Shown piece after piece: positions 40,308 through 49,522 of a stretch of 64,000 nt of DNA. Source of the DNA: G963664585 sp963664585 (lineage in GTDB: Bacteria; Bacillota; Clostridia; Oscillospirales; Ruminococcaceae). The DNA lies in NCBI GenBank assembly GCA_963664585.2, contig CAXXEO010000005.1, positions 62,001 through 126,000 of the forward strand. Reading direction: 5' to 3'. Position numbers and translations under genes: made by a program. Each line of letters starts with the position of its first letter. Position 1 is the stretch's first letter. The notes below the pieces were generated by a model. The model made no database searches. It worked only from the letters and a program-made list of their open reading frames with translations, and had not been told where the DNA came from.

Positions 40308-41336
40308 TCAAATTTGTGGCATTACTTCATGGATAATATCAATTAGAGCCAGATTAAAAACGCTTTCAATTTTTTTGTAGGCTGAGTACGCCTCTCCTAC
40401 AGAATTAATCACAATATATTGTCCCTTGGCGGCGATTTTCTCACTGATGCTTCGAATATCTGAAAACAAGTCAATTGTTACAAGCGGCAGCCCAGTCGTG
40501 TCTTTCAGTGGATTTGCATTGGAAAAAAGTCCATCTCTATGAGGGGCTGCCATTTCCCCATCTGCGACATAAGCACCAAACAAACAGCTTTGAGAAACCA
40601 TTTTGTCAATATACTCAATGTTGGCTACCGATCCAAGGCTGTCCTTGTTATATCCGGTATGAAACCCATATAAACAACGGTAGCTATGCAGCTTTTGAAA
40701 AACGGTATCGCAGCTGCTGACATTTTCCATACTGTTTTCTGTCCTGACTAAAACTGCAAGGTTATGTATCCTGGAAATGTCGGCAAGAGCTTTATCAGTT
40801 AGCAATACAGATGGCGTCTCAAGTATAAATGCACATTCGCCAAACTTCTCAGCCAGAGCAATTATCCCGGCAATGTCAGTTTCGGCGTTGATTCTAAATA
40901 GAAAGCTGTAAATGCCCATGTCCCTTGCATCACAAATATACTTGCTAAGATGATCAAAAAAGCAATCATTTTGGTGTTCAAGATCAAAGACAAGGATCCA
41001 CGGCATGCTGCAGCCAAGCTTTGCCTGCAGCTTTCGCAGCAGATTTGCACCATAGGTGAGGCTAGAGTATCCCAGATTGATACTAAAGGTTTTGATTGTA
41101 TCAATATTGACATTGGCAATCACTCTTGCAACAAACGCATTGTATGGATTATGGGGATTAGAAACAGCTTTTTTAGCTGTGCTGAAAAATCGTTTTTGAT
41201 CTTCATCAGAGGCGAAAAGCAACCCTAAGTCGAGCAAATTTCTGATGCTGCGTCTCGTATTGTTCTGCATATCATCAATTGCTTTGCTGATGGCAATATT
41301 GATCGATTGCCTAATCAGTCGGTGCTGCAATTCCAT
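40308..41336 (-). CDS. Unrecognised protein, 342 residues
   Basis: I do not recognise this family. It is a complete frame with good codon use, its own terminator and no membrane segment or signal peptide. The N-terminal 50 residues look helical; the remainder alternates hydrophobic strands and helices (PWILVFDLEH, IYSFLFRINAE, CAFILETPSVLL, LAVLVRTEN, LYGFHTGYNK, QYIVINSVGEAY). This is the rhythm of a TIM barrel, as in radical SAM proteins, but no CxxxCxxC motif is present, so no such activity is claimed. A block VADGEMAAPHRDGLFSNANP could hold a binding site. It diverges from the degV gene. Confidence 0.75.
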   Translation of the reverse strand: MELQHRLIRQSINIAISKAIDDMQNNTRRSIRNLLDLGLLFASDEDQKRFFSTAKKAVSNPHNPYNAFVARVIANVNIDTIKTFSINLGYSSLTYGANLLRKLQAKLGCSMPWILVFDLEHQNDCFFDHLSKYICDARDMGIYSFLFRINAETDIAGIIALAEKFGECAFILETPSVLLTDKALADISRIHNLAVLVRTENSMENVSSCDTVFQKLHSYRCLYGFHTGYNKDSLGSVANIEYIDKMVSQSCLFGAYVADGEMAAPHRDGLFSNANPLKDTTGLPLVTIDLFSDIRSISEKIAAKGQYIVINSVGEAYSAYKKIESVFNLALIDIIHEVMPQI

Positions 41337-41591
41337 ATTATTGCCCCCTTGTACTTTTTGTATTATTTTTTAGTTTATCGAAATAAATATGTTAGGTATA
41401 TAGACAATTTGCTTTTCTGTAAAGAAACTTTACAAATGATTAAAAATGTAATCTTTTTTTACACCTTGATAATCTGTCTAAATACGGATGAGGTACATTG
41501 TGATATATTATTTCTAATTGAGCTAACAGATACCTTTCAATCAGAATATTTTCATATAAAAAATTGATTTTCCAAATATCAGGTCTTATTT

Positions 41592-41630
41592 CACTCTGTC
41601 TGCCTCGCTTATATCAGAACAGACAGAGTG
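41592..41630. repeat. Palindrome in the gap before degV
   Basis: Arms CACTCTGTCTG (41592-41602) and CAGACAGAGTG (41620-41630). The left flank GTCTTATTTCACTCTG also occurs at about 27732-27747. Nothing else is recognisable in 41337-41715, which is AT-rich and holds the divergent start regions. Confidence 0.6.
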
Positions 41631-41715
41631 GGATTTTTACTCTTATTTTCCCAGTTGCTATAGATGCAATATACTGCTAAATGTACAATCTTAGAAAACA
41701 GAAGGGATTTAACAG

Positions 41716-42588
41716 ATGAAAGATTATTGCATCATCACCGATGCTACTTCTGATATGCCAGTGGCACTGATTGAACAAATGAATATCACGGTGATTCCTA
41801 TGAGTTTTGAAATCGCAGGTATGAATTATCTTCATTACCCAGATGGCCGGGAACTCTCCCCTGCTTCATTCTATCAGATGCTTCGTTCAGGCGAGACAGC
41901 CACAACAGCACAAATTAACTTTACTGAGTATTTTGACTGCTTCGAACGAATTTTTAAGCAAAAAAAGGATATTTTATATATATGCTTTTCGTCGGCCCTC
42001 AGCAGTACATATCAGTCATCATTAATGGCCGCAAAGGAATTGATGGAAAAATACCCGGATCGCCGGATATTCTGTATTGACTCTCTTTGTGCCTCGGCCG
42101 GTGAAGGAATGCTTGCCTATTATGCCGTATTAAAAAAGAATGAAGGATATGATATTGACAGGTTGCGGGAATGGGTTTTAGATCAGCGCCATCAGCTGTG
42201 TCATTGGTTTACGGTTGCTGATTTAGGGCACTTAAAACGAGGCGGCAGAATCAGTCAGGTAGCCGCCACACTTGGTACAGCTCTTTCGATCAAACCTATT
42301 CTGCATGTGGATAAAAAAGGTCAATTAACCTGTATCGGCAAGGTAAGAGGACGGCAGAAATCCATCGAGGCGCTGATCACACAGATGGAAAATACCTGTA
42401 TCAGCCCTCAAGAACAGGTCGTGTTTATTGCCCACGGAGATTGTATTGATGATGCCACACATCTTGCAGCCACAATAAAGTCCAGGCTTCAAGTGAAGGA
42501 TGTCGTCATTACTCACATCGGGCCCATCATCGGATCCCATACCGGGGCGGATGCATTAACCTTGTTCTTTTTTGGTACAGAAAGATAG
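41716..42588 (+). CDS. DegV family fatty-acid-binding protein
   Basis: A 290-residue DegV protein. It binds a fatty acid in a cleft between two alpha/beta domains and in some Gram-positive bacteria presents it to the FakA kinase. The N-terminal IITDATSDMP and the loop FSSALSSTYQSS are the family signature, and HLKRGGRIS sits in the usual place in the second half. A GAAGGG site precedes the ATG. The next gene begins 17 bases later, so degV, the HD gene and the CmpB-like gene form an operon. Confidence 0.93.
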   Translation: MKDYCIITDATSDMPVALIEQMNITVIPMSFEIAGMNYLHYPDGRELSPASFYQMLRSGETATTAQINFTEYFDCFERIFKQKKDILYICFSSALSSTYQSSLMAAKELMEKYPDRRIFCIDSLCASAGEGMLAYYAVLKKNEGYDIDRLREWVLDQRHQLCHWFTVADLGHLKRGGRISQVAATLGTALSIKPILHVDKKGQLTCIGKVRGRQKSIEALITQMENTCISPQEQVVFIAHGDCIDDATHLAATIKSRLQVKDVVITHIGPIIGSHTGADALTLFFFGTER

Positions 42589-42605
42589 AATTTGAGAGGC
42601 CAAAA

Positions 42606-43139
42606 ATGAAATTGTCACAAAATGAAATTGAGTATTTAACCGCTTGCACTGAAGAAGTCCTGAACTCAGCAGAAGTACAATCCATGGATTTATATATGCA
42701 ACACGGCCACACAACCTGTCTTCAGCATTGTATGGCCGTCGCCTATTACAGCTATTTACTTTGCCGCCGGCTTAAGCTTAACTGTGATTATAGAAGTGTT
42801 GTACGCGGTGCTTTACTCCATGATTTTTTCCTTTACGATTGGCATACAAAAGATAAAAGCCATCGATTGCATGGATTTACTCACCCAAAAACGGCGCTTA
42901 CCAACGCAGAGTTTTATTTTGAACTCAATAAAATCGAACGGGATATCATTAGAAAGCATATGTGGCCTCTTACCATTCACCTTCCTATGTATAAAGAAAG
43001 TGTTTCAATTTGTATAGTAGACAAAATCTGTACCGTCGCCGAAACGTTTAGTCCCTATTGGCGGCTTGTTTCTTATAAGAGCAATTTGTTCGAGTGCATG
43101 CAAGCTCTTACAGAAAGCGAATTGAGGTGTACTGATTGA
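42606..43139 (+). CDS. HD-domain phosphohydrolase-like protein
   Basis: A 177-residue protein with an HD domain: QHCMAVAYYSYLL, then GALLHDFFLYDWH carrying the His-Asp pair, HGFTHPKTALTNA and IIRKHMWPLT. This set of His and Asp residues fits a metal-dependent phosphohydrolase. The substrate is unknown. Its stop overlaps the TTG start of the next gene by four bases. Confidence 0.85.
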   Translation: MKLSQNEIEYLTACTEEVLNSAEVQSMDLYMQHGHTTCLQHCMAVAYYSYLLCRRLKLNCDYRSVVRGALLHDFFLYDWHTKDKSHRLHGFTHPKTALTNAEFYFELNKIERDIIRKHMWPLTIHLPMYKESVSICIVDKICTVAETFSPYWRLVSYKSNLFECMQALTESELRCTD

Positions 43140-43897
43140 TTGTCCTGTCAAAATATTTCTTATTACTGATCATTTATAGTTTTGTGGGGTGGGTATATGA
43201 AAGTACGCTTTGCTCCATTAAAGCCCATAAGCTCATCAACCGCGGTTTTCTGAATGGACCCGTGTGCCCGGTATATGGTTTTGGAGCCTTGGCAGTCATT
43301 TTTGTTTTGAGCAAAAGGGCCGACAACATTTTTGTCTTGTTTTTCGCCGGAATGCTTCTGACATGCGTTATCGAATATTTTACCGCATATTTGCTGGAGA
43401 AGGCCTTTGACACCAAGTGGTGGGATTATTCAAGATTTCGATTCAATCTTCATGGCCGCATCTGCTTAATGGCCGCTTTGGTATTTGGTGCTTTCGCGGT
43501 GGTCTTGATTCGATATATACACCCCGTCGTCATGGGCCTTGTCAACAGCTTGTCATATCAAGTTTTGGTCACAAGCAGTATGATTGTTTTTATCCTTGTT
43601 TCAACTGATTTATTGATCACGGTACACCATCTTCTCAAATTTAACGGAAGGCTCAAAGAAATTCAAGAGGCAATTAATCTGTTCATGTCTCACCCCATCA
43701 AATATGCGGAAGAAGTCAAGGAATCACTCCTTGAAAGATTTGAAAGCAGCGAGTACTTTTCAGAGCACATTAAAGAGTTGCTGTTATTAAAAAGATTTCA
43801 AGAAATCAGGATCATTCATGCATTTCCAAGGATGTCTTCTGTAAAATATAATGATGCGCTGCAAAAGATAAAATCGAAAATATTGGCCCATCTATAA
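43136..43897 (+). CDS. CmpB-like putative ABC transporter permease (PF06541-type membrane protein)
   Basis: About 253 residues with five or six hydrophobic segments. The N-terminal LLIIYSFVGWVYE and GPVCPVYGFGALAV and the later WWDYS are typical of this family of uncharacterised membrane proteins annotated as type IV ABC permease. No ATPase gene lies nearby. The start is TTG at 43136, overlapping the HD gene stop, which shows translational coupling. Confidence 0.83.
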   Translation: MIVLSKYFLLLIIYSFVGWVYESTLCSIKAHKLINRGFLNGPVCPVYGFGALAVIFVLSKRADNIFVLFFAGMLLTCVIEYFTAYLLEKAFDTKWWDYSRFRFNLHGRICLMAALVFGAFAVVLIRYIHPVVMGLVNSLSYQVLVTSSMIVFILVSTDLLITVHHLLKFNGRLKEIQEAINLFMSHPIKYAEEVKESLLERFESSEYFSEHIKELLLLKRFQEIRIIHAFPRMSSVKYNDALQKIKSKILAHL

Positions 43898-43932
43898 CGA
43901 AATTAGTACGATGAGAATGCATTGTGGTTTCT

Positions 43933-44856
43933 CTAAAACCAGCCGTTCTTTTTAAAATAGAAAATACTAACGGTGGCTGTAAGGATGCTTAACAGGATTA
44001 CACTTGGGTAGCCGTATTCCCAACTGAATTCGGGCATTTTCAGATTCATGCCGTACCAGCCGACGATGAGAGTGAGTGGCAAAAAAATCGAGGTGATGAC
44101 GGTAAATATCTTCATAACGCTATTAAGGCTTATGTCAATTTGCGCCTGATATGCTTCTCTTACCTGTGTGACATAATCCCGAAGATTGATTACCCCATGA
44201 TACAACCTGTCTGCCCGATTCGTAAGCATTTTAAAATACCGCAGCGATTTAGCATGAATCAATCCGTTTTCATTTTGCTCGATTGCCTCAGAAATTTCGA
44301 GAAGCTGCTCATAATAACGTTTAAGCGCGAGCAGTTTTTTGCGAAGTATAACAATGGCATCTGTTAAGTTGTTCTTTTTGGAGACCATTAATCCTTCTTC
44401 CAGCTCTGATATTTCCTGTTCTATGTTTTCTAGTATAAGCGCATCATCAAATGTAAGTTTGTCAAAATACAAATATAAGATCTTCCCCAAGCTTATGTTT
44501 GTGATTCCACCGACTTCAAGCTTCTCAAGCATATCGTTAATTACAGGGTTGTCGTCACAAACAAAGACCAGCAAATGATCTGAAAAATAAACACATATCC
44601 GCTGGGGCTCTTTAAGCTGATCAAAATCATCAAGGATGTTGAGAGTGATAAAGTCAAAGCCGTCGTGGCTTTCAAATTTAGACATACCACCCCTCAGGCA
44701 TTCAAAAACTGTTTTTTCACTGATTCCAAAGTACTTGCTTTCTGTACCAAGATTTTTAAAGCTGACTAGGCAAACATACGATTGTCCATCGTCGCGATTG
44801 GGATGTTGGGACGCATCTTTTTTTAGACCGTCACCTTCCAGAAGATATACCATCAT
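43933..44856 (-). CDS. corA: CorA-family magnesium transporter
   Basis: About 307 residues. A long cytoplasmic domain with helical ISELEEGLMVSKKNNL is followed by two transmembrane segments near the C-terminus separated by the signature YGMNLKMPE, where GMN is the selectivity motif. The C-terminal KKNGWF end is typical. CorA forms pentamers that import Mg2+ and related ions. The ATG at 44856 is the likely start; a GTG lies two codons upstream. Confidence 0.94.
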   Translation of the reverse strand: MMVYLLEGDGLKKDASQHPNRDDGQSYVCLVSFKNLGTESKYFGISEKTVFECLRGGMSKFESHDGFDFITLNILDDFDQLKEPQRICVYFSDHLLVFVCDDNPVINDMLEKLEVGGITNISLGKILYLYFDKLTFDDALILENIEQEISELEEGLMVSKKNNLTDAIVILRKKLLALKRYYEQLLEISEAIEQNENGLIHAKSLRYFKMLTNRADRLYHGVINLRDYVTQVREAYQAQIDISLNSVMKIFTVITSIFLPLTLIVGWYGMNLKMPEFSWEYGYPSVILLSILTATVSIFYFKKNGWF

Positions 44857-45010
44857 TACCACGTCCTAAGCAGTTCTATTATGTTTTCTTATATCTTATC
44901 ATTTTTCTCGTCACGCGTGAACTATTTTTATTACAAATATCGCATGGAATTGTCAGCCGATACTCATATCAAACAATAATTTTCTTTTGTTTCCTCCTAT
45001 ATTTTACAGA

Positions 45011-45116
45011 TATAGTTGATTAACTTGAAAACGAGCTTGTGATTTCTTCCCCCGCCTTCGGCGGGGGAAGAAAATAAAGTTTTATATATAGCCAGTTTTT
45101 AAGTTAATTGGCTATA
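45011..45116 (+). repeat. Family-1 long palindromic repeat, copy 10
   Basis: Full-length copy from TATAGTTGATTAACTT to AAGTTAATTGGCTATA with a TTC loop. It lies between corA and the small basic protein gene. The rest of 44857-45278 has no gene. Confidence 0.93.
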
Positions 45117-45278
45117 ACAAATGCTAACCATTGACTATAGAATATGATATAATAACTTAAGCACTTGCTATACCCATTTTATGTCCAACCGGCCCCGCAT
45201 TGGGGCATCGTCAATGGTGGGCAATTAACCTATACTTTTTTAGTTTTATGGGTTAACGCAGAAGAAAGGATGATGACA

Positions 45279-45467
45279 ATGAACAAATTTATTCCCAAAG
45301 AAAAACAAAGCAAAAAACTGCAACGGGCCCTCAGTCAAGCAAAGCGCGGTTCCTGGGGTGCAATCAGTCCTGTTACGCGGAGACCGGAAAATTCGAAGGC
45401 TTACAATCGCAAAAAGGTTCAAAAAGGAGATAACTTCCTTCTTGAACCTTTTTTATTTGCTTTATAA
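45279..45467 (+). CDS. Small basic conserved protein
   Basis: About 62 residues, strongly basic (MNKFIPKEKQSKKLQRALS, then WGAISPVTRRPENSKAYNRKK). I recall similar small Lys/Arg-rich proteins with SPVTRKVESKKxYNRK in other Firmicutes, with no known role. The ATG at 45279 has AGAAAGGA eight bases upstream; an ATG at 45270 is the alternative. The last 16 codons run through the terminator hairpin. It is bracketed by family-1 copies 10 and 11 in the same orientation. Confidence 0.75.
   Translation: MNKFIPKEKQSKKLQRALSQAKRGSWGAISPVTRRPENSKAYNRKKVQKGDNFLLEPFLFAL
45411..45455 (+). terminator. Terminator overlapping the end of the small basic protein gene
   Basis: Arms AAAAAGGTTCAA and TTGAACCTTTTT pair perfectly, with further T residues after. 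It lies inside the annotated frame, so either the terminator encodes the C-terminus or an indel has extended the frame. Confidence 0.75.
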
Positions 45468-45473
45468 TCAAAC

Positions 45474-45561
45474 TATAATTGATTAACTTGAAAACAAGCT
45501 TGTGATTTCTTCCCCCGCCGAAGGCGGGGGAAGAAAATGACGTTTTATATATAGCCAGTTT
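45474..45561 (+). repeat. Family-1 repeat, copy 11, right end missing
   Basis: It begins TATAATTGATTAACTT and runs through the heart to TATATAGCCAGTTTT, then stops where AAGTTAATTGGCTATA is expected. The end lies 44 bases from the end of the ABC-F gene. Confidence 0.88.
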
Positions 45562-45604
45562 TCAACTCTATCTGCCCCTACCAAACCAAAGGTGAGAGGA
45601 GGAG

Positions 45605-47200
45605 TTAAACTGACTTTTTTCCCCATTCTACAAATTCGTCGTACGTTAACATCTTATCGTTTAAACCCTCAGGTGTGAGTTCAATAATCCGATTTGCTAT
45701 CGTCTGTATGAACTGGTGGTCGTGAGAGGAGAATAAAAGAATTCCTTTAAAGTCAATCATTCCATTATTCAGCGCTGTAATCGATTCAAGATCCAAATGA
45801 TTGGTCGGCTGGTCGAGCACAAGAACATTCGCACCATACATCATCATTCTGGAAAGCATGCAGCGCACTTTTTCGCCACCCGAAAGAACCTTGACCGGCT
45901 TAAATACATCATCTCCCGAAAAAAGCATTCTGCCCAAAAATCCCCGCAAATAGGTTGCTGTGTTATCTTTCGAGTATTGTTCCAACCATTCTAGGGTTGT
46001 TAGATCGCAATCATTAAAAAACTCTGAATTGTCTTTTGGAAAATAGGATTGTGATGTGCTGACGCCCCACTTTATCGTGCCCTCATCTGGGGTAATTTCT
46101 TCCATCAGAATCTTAAAGAGTGTTGTATTCGCAATCTCATTTTCTCCGACAAATGCAATTTTATCGCCCTTATTCACATGAAACGATACATTATTCAGCA
46201 CCTTGACGCCATCAATTGTCTTGCTGATCGAGTCGACGGTGAGAATATCCTTGCCCGGCTCCCTATCAATTTGAAATCCGACAAAGGGATATCTTCTGGA
46301 TGATGCAGGCATTTCATCAATCGTCAGTTTTTCAAGCAGCTTTTTTCGTGATGTGGCTTGTTTGGCTTTGGACTTATTTGCAGAAAACCGTTCAATGAAG
46401 CTTTGAAGTTCTTTGGTTTTTTCCTCAATTTTCTTGTTTTGATCTTTGAGAATTCTCTGCATCATCTGGCTTGACTCATACCAAAACTCATAGTTACCCA
46501 CATATAACTGCAGCTTTGTATAATCGATGTCCACAATGTAGGTACATACCGTATTAAGAAAATGACGGTCATGGGATACTACAATCACCGTGCCAGTGTA
46601 GTCCAGCAAAAAGTCCTCGAGCCAGTTAACTGAAAGGATATCCAAATGGTTCGTAGGCTCATCGAGTAAAATGATCTCAGGGCTACCAAATAGTGCCTGT
46701 GCCAAAAGCACCTTCACTTTTTCATTACCCCCGAGTGTACTCATAACAGAATACAGGATATTGATATCCAAACCTAGGCCCCCAATGAGCTTAGATGCTT
46801 CTGTTTCCGCTTCCCAGCCGTTAAGCTCGGCGAATTCCGCTTCCAGTTCAGAGACCAAAACGCCATCTTCGTCAGAAAAGCCCTCTTTCGAATAGAGCTC
46901 TTCTTTTTGTTTCATGATCTGATACAGACGCGGATTGCCCTGAAGCACCGTGTCAAGCACCGTGAATTCATCATAGGCATAATGATCTTGCTTTAGTACA
47001 GACATCCGTACATTCTCTGGAATAATCACTTCACCTGTTGATGCTTCGAGTTCCCCAGATAATATTCTTAAAAATGTGGATTTACCTGCGCCGTTTGCGC
47101 CAATAATTCCGTAGCAGTTGCCAGGCATAAATTTCAAATTTACATTTGAGAATAATGCTGACCCGCCGAAGTTCAAGCTTAAATTCGATACAGTAATCAA
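45605..47200 (-). CDS. ABC-F family ATPase
   Basis: About 531 residues with two ABC domains and no membrane segment, like ABC-F translation factors that act at the ribosomal E site. Domain 1 has Walker A GANGAGKST and Walker B IILLDEPTNHLD, but its signature reads TLGGNEK instead of LSGGE. Domain 2 has signature LSGGEKVR, but Walker A reads GENEIANTTLF with Asn where Lys is expected, and Walker B reads VLVLDQPTNHLD with Gln in place of the catalytic Glu. The linker between domains is rich in Lys and Glu. A TTG start at 47200 after GGGAGG gives the usual beginning (ITVSNLSLNFGG). Some of these changes may be normal for its subfamily. Confidence 0.9.
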   Translation of the reverse strand: MITVSNLSLNFGGSALFSNVNLKFMPGNCYGIIGANGAGKSTFLRILSGELEASTGEVIIPENVRMSVLKQDHYAYDEFTVLDTVLQGNPRLYQIMKQKEELYSKEGFSDEDGVLVSELEAEFAELNGWEAETEASKLIGGLGLDINILYSVMSTLGGNEKVKVLLAQALFGSPEIILLDEPTNHLDILSVNWLEDFLLDYTGTVIVVSHDRHFLNTVCTYIVDIDYTKLQLYVGNYEFWYESSQMMQRILKDQNKKIEEKTKELQSFIERFSANKSKAKQATSRKKLLEKLTIDEMPASSRRYPFVGFQIDREPGKDILTVDSISKTIDGVKVLNNVSFHVNKGDKIAFVGENEIANTTLFKILMEEITPDEGTIKWGVSTSQSYFPKDNSEFFNDCDLTTLEWLEQYSKDNTATYLRGFLGRMLFSGDDVFKPVKVLSGGEKVRCMLSRMMMYGANVLVLDQPTNHLDLESITALNNGMIDFKGILLFSSHDHQFIQTIANRIIELTPEGLNDKMLTYDEFVEWGKKSV

Positions 47201-47299
47201 TTTTCCTCCCAATAACCCATAAAAAAATAGATATTGCGATTATAAACATAAAAAGACTTTAATTGAAAAGCATTTTATGAAAAAAAGGTTATTTAATCA

Positions 47300-47407
47300 T
47301 AGTGCCTTGTAAAATCTAAATTTTTATGATAATGGGTTAAATGTTTCTTGTATATTCCCCCGCCGAAGGCGGGGGAATATATGTATCTGGTATTTTATAT
47401 CCACTAC
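47300..47407 (+). repeat. Family-2 long palindromic repeat, copy b
   Basis: It begins TAGTGCCTTGTAAAATCTAAA, has AATGGGTTAAATG and the core TTGTATATTCCCCCGCC-GAA-GGCGGGGGAATATA, and ends near CCACTACAAG. It fills much of the gap between the divergent ABC-F and isomerase-like genes. Confidence 0.83.
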
Positions 47408-47518
47408 AAGGGAAGATGAAATTTTTCATACCAAAAGTTGCATTTTACGTTGCTAAAACAAATTCCGTATGTTAAAATAAACACAAATATTATGGATCAA
47501 TAATGGAGGCTCTCAGAA

Positions 47519-48337
47519 ATGAAAAATCAGTTTTCCTTAGCGACACTTACATTGTTAGGATGCCCGCCACCAGAAATGACTTACATTGCCGGAATGACCG
47601 GATATGATTATGTCAGTTTACGTCCGATTTATATGGGTTTGCCCGGTGAACCAAACCATGATCTGGCTGCCAATAAAGAGCTGATGGCACAGACAAAAAG
47701 GGCTATGGCCTCTACCGGCGTCAAGCTTCTCGACATTGAACTGGCGCGCGTCTATGATGGGATGGATCCGAAAAGATATCTGCCGTCCATGGAAGCCGCT
47801 GCTGAACTAGGAGGCAAACATGTTCTGAGCAGCATATGGACTCCTGACCGCAGCTTCTATATTGAAAAATTCGGTGAGATATGCGATCTTGCTAAGCAGT
47901 TCGGCCTGACAGTGGATCTGGAATATGTTCCTATCGCCAGCGTATGCAATCTTGCCGGAGCATTAGACGTTCTTCATACCGTCAACCGAGATAATGCCGG
48001 CCTTATGATCGATATTCATCATTTTCACCGTGCCAGAGACAAGGCTGAAGATTTGGCAAAGCTTCCACGTGAATTGTTCCACTTTGCTCATCTTTGTGAT
48101 GCTCCGGTCGAAATTCCGGTTGAAAAAGACGAGATGACCCGTATCCTGCGTGAAGCGCGTTCCTATGTTGGTGAGGGGGGCATTGATGTGGCGAGCATCC
48201 TGAATGCAATACCTGTTATCCCCTATTCCATCGAGCTGCCGCATATTGCCCACGTCAAGGAATTTGGATATGCAGAGCATGCACGCCGCTGTCTGCAAAG
48301 CGCTAAGGATTATTTGAGCAATCATCCTCATCCATAA
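47519..48337 (+). CDS. Sugar phosphate isomerase/epimerase-like protein (AP endonuclease 2 fold)
   Basis: A 272-residue TIM-barrel protein. Typical metal-site blocks are LLDIELARVYDG, GLTVDLEYVPIA, GLMIDIHHFHRA, HFAHLCDAP and YSIELPH, matching the xylose-isomerase-like/AP-endonuclease-2 superfamily. Such proteins isomerise or epimerise sugars or sugar acids, or act in inositol-type catabolism. The substrate is unknown. No signal peptide. It is transcribed alone and ends with a terminator. Confidence 0.85.
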   Translation: MKNQFSLATLTLLGCPPPEMTYIAGMTGYDYVSLRPIYMGLPGEPNHDLAANKELMAQTKRAMASTGVKLLDIELARVYDGMDPKRYLPSMEAAAELGGKHVLSSIWTPDRSFYIEKFGEICDLAKQFGLTVDLEYVPIASVCNLAGALDVLHTVNRDNAGLMIDIHHFHRARDKAEDLAKLPRELFHFAHLCDAPVEIPVEKDEMTRILREARSYVGEGGIDVASILNAIPVIPYSIELPHIAHVKEFGYAEHARRCLQSAKDYLSNHPHP

Positions 48338-48366
48338 AGCAGAAACTTCTTCATACATAAAACAGC

Positions 48367-48412
48367 AACCTCCAAACTGATTTCAAATATCGGTTTGGAG
48401 GTTTTCGTTTTT
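48367..48412 (+). terminator. Terminator after the isomerase-like gene
   Basis: Arms AACCTCCAAAC (48367-48377) and GTTTGGAGGTT (48393-48403), followed by TTCGTTTTT. Confidence 0.85.
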
Positions 48413-48463
48413 GGAAATTTTTGTTTGTCAAAAAAGCAGCTTTGAAAAGATGCTCATCATGTT

Positions 48464-48540
48464 TGGATTATATTGCATTTATTTGTATCCCCCGCCTTCG
48501 GCAGGGGAATATACAAGTTTAAGATGCTGCATTGTACTAG
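48464..48540 (+). repeat. Family-2 repeat, copy c, shortened left arm
   Basis: The right arm GGGGAATATACAAG with TTAAGATGCTGCATTGTACTAG matches copy e closely, while the left arm is shorter and divergent. It ends exactly at the dipeptidase stop region. Confidence 0.75.
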
Positions 48541-49522
48541 TTATTTGCAGGAATCCTTGATGACACGCAAAGCATTCTTATAAGCAATCTTTTCAATCTC
48601 ATCCTCGGTAAACCCATCTTTGCTCAATTGATCAAAAAGAAGTCCCATTTTCGAAATGTCACTAAGCTCAAAATTGCCGCTAATGCCATCAAAATCCGAA
48701 CCTAAACCAACACATTCAATGCCGCCCACCTTTTTCATATGCTGAATATGCTCTGACATCCGTGCGATACGGCTGTCCTTTAGTTGAATATCCTCATTCA
48801 AAAATTCAGGGCCGAAGTTGATGCCGGCTACACCACCAGCCTCAGCAAGAAGTTTAATCATTTCATCGGTCATATTTCGCTGATGTGGAGAGAGGGAACG
48901 GCAGTTGGAATGCGAAGCCACAAATGGCTTGCGGCTCAGTTTGGCCACATCCATAAAGCCACCATCTGACAGGTGGGAAACATCAATTATAATTCCCATA
49001 TCGTTCATGGCTCCTATTGCTTCACGGCCGAAATTGGAAAGCCTTGCGCTCATGACCGCGGGGGTCCCTTTGAATTTGGAGAGACCAAAACAATTAGCGG
49101 CGTTCCATGTCAGAGAAATAAGGCGCACACCCATTTGATAGAAGGCCGTGGAGATTCTCAAAGCTGCCTTCAACCGCCCTTCCGTCCTCGAGCGTTAAAA
49201 ATGCCGACATTTTGCCATCTTTCTCATTTTTGACAAGCTCGTCATAGTTTCGGGCCAGCGCAATGATCCCGCTATTCTGTGCTAAACCGTCCATCAGAAT
49301 GCCATGCAGTCTATTGATGTACTCTCTGTCAGAAATCGGGTCTATATCAAATCTGTCAAATAATAAGGGCGGCAGCATAAATATAGCAAAAAATTGAGCC
49401 AGAGCGCCTGCTTCTTTCATCCTTTTAAAATCCACCATGTGATTGTTTTCATAAAGCGAGCCAGGATCTTTTAGGTTGGCAAACTTCATCAGGGTATCGC
49501 AATGCATGTCGATAAATTTCAT
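48541..49522 (-). CDS. Membrane dipeptidase-like peptidase (M19), one frameshift
   Basis: A zinc dipeptidase of the M19 (renal dipeptidase) family, about 327 residues. The metal ligands appear in FIDMHCDTLMKF at the start, LTLEDGRAVEG, then after the break IIDVSHLSDGGF and FVASHSNCRSL, with GLGSDFDGI near the end. The family hydrolyses dipeptides, often including D-residues. The frame breaks near 49160, where one extra G separates EGSFENLH from FYQMGVRLISLTWN. No signal peptide is seen. Confidence 0.88.
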
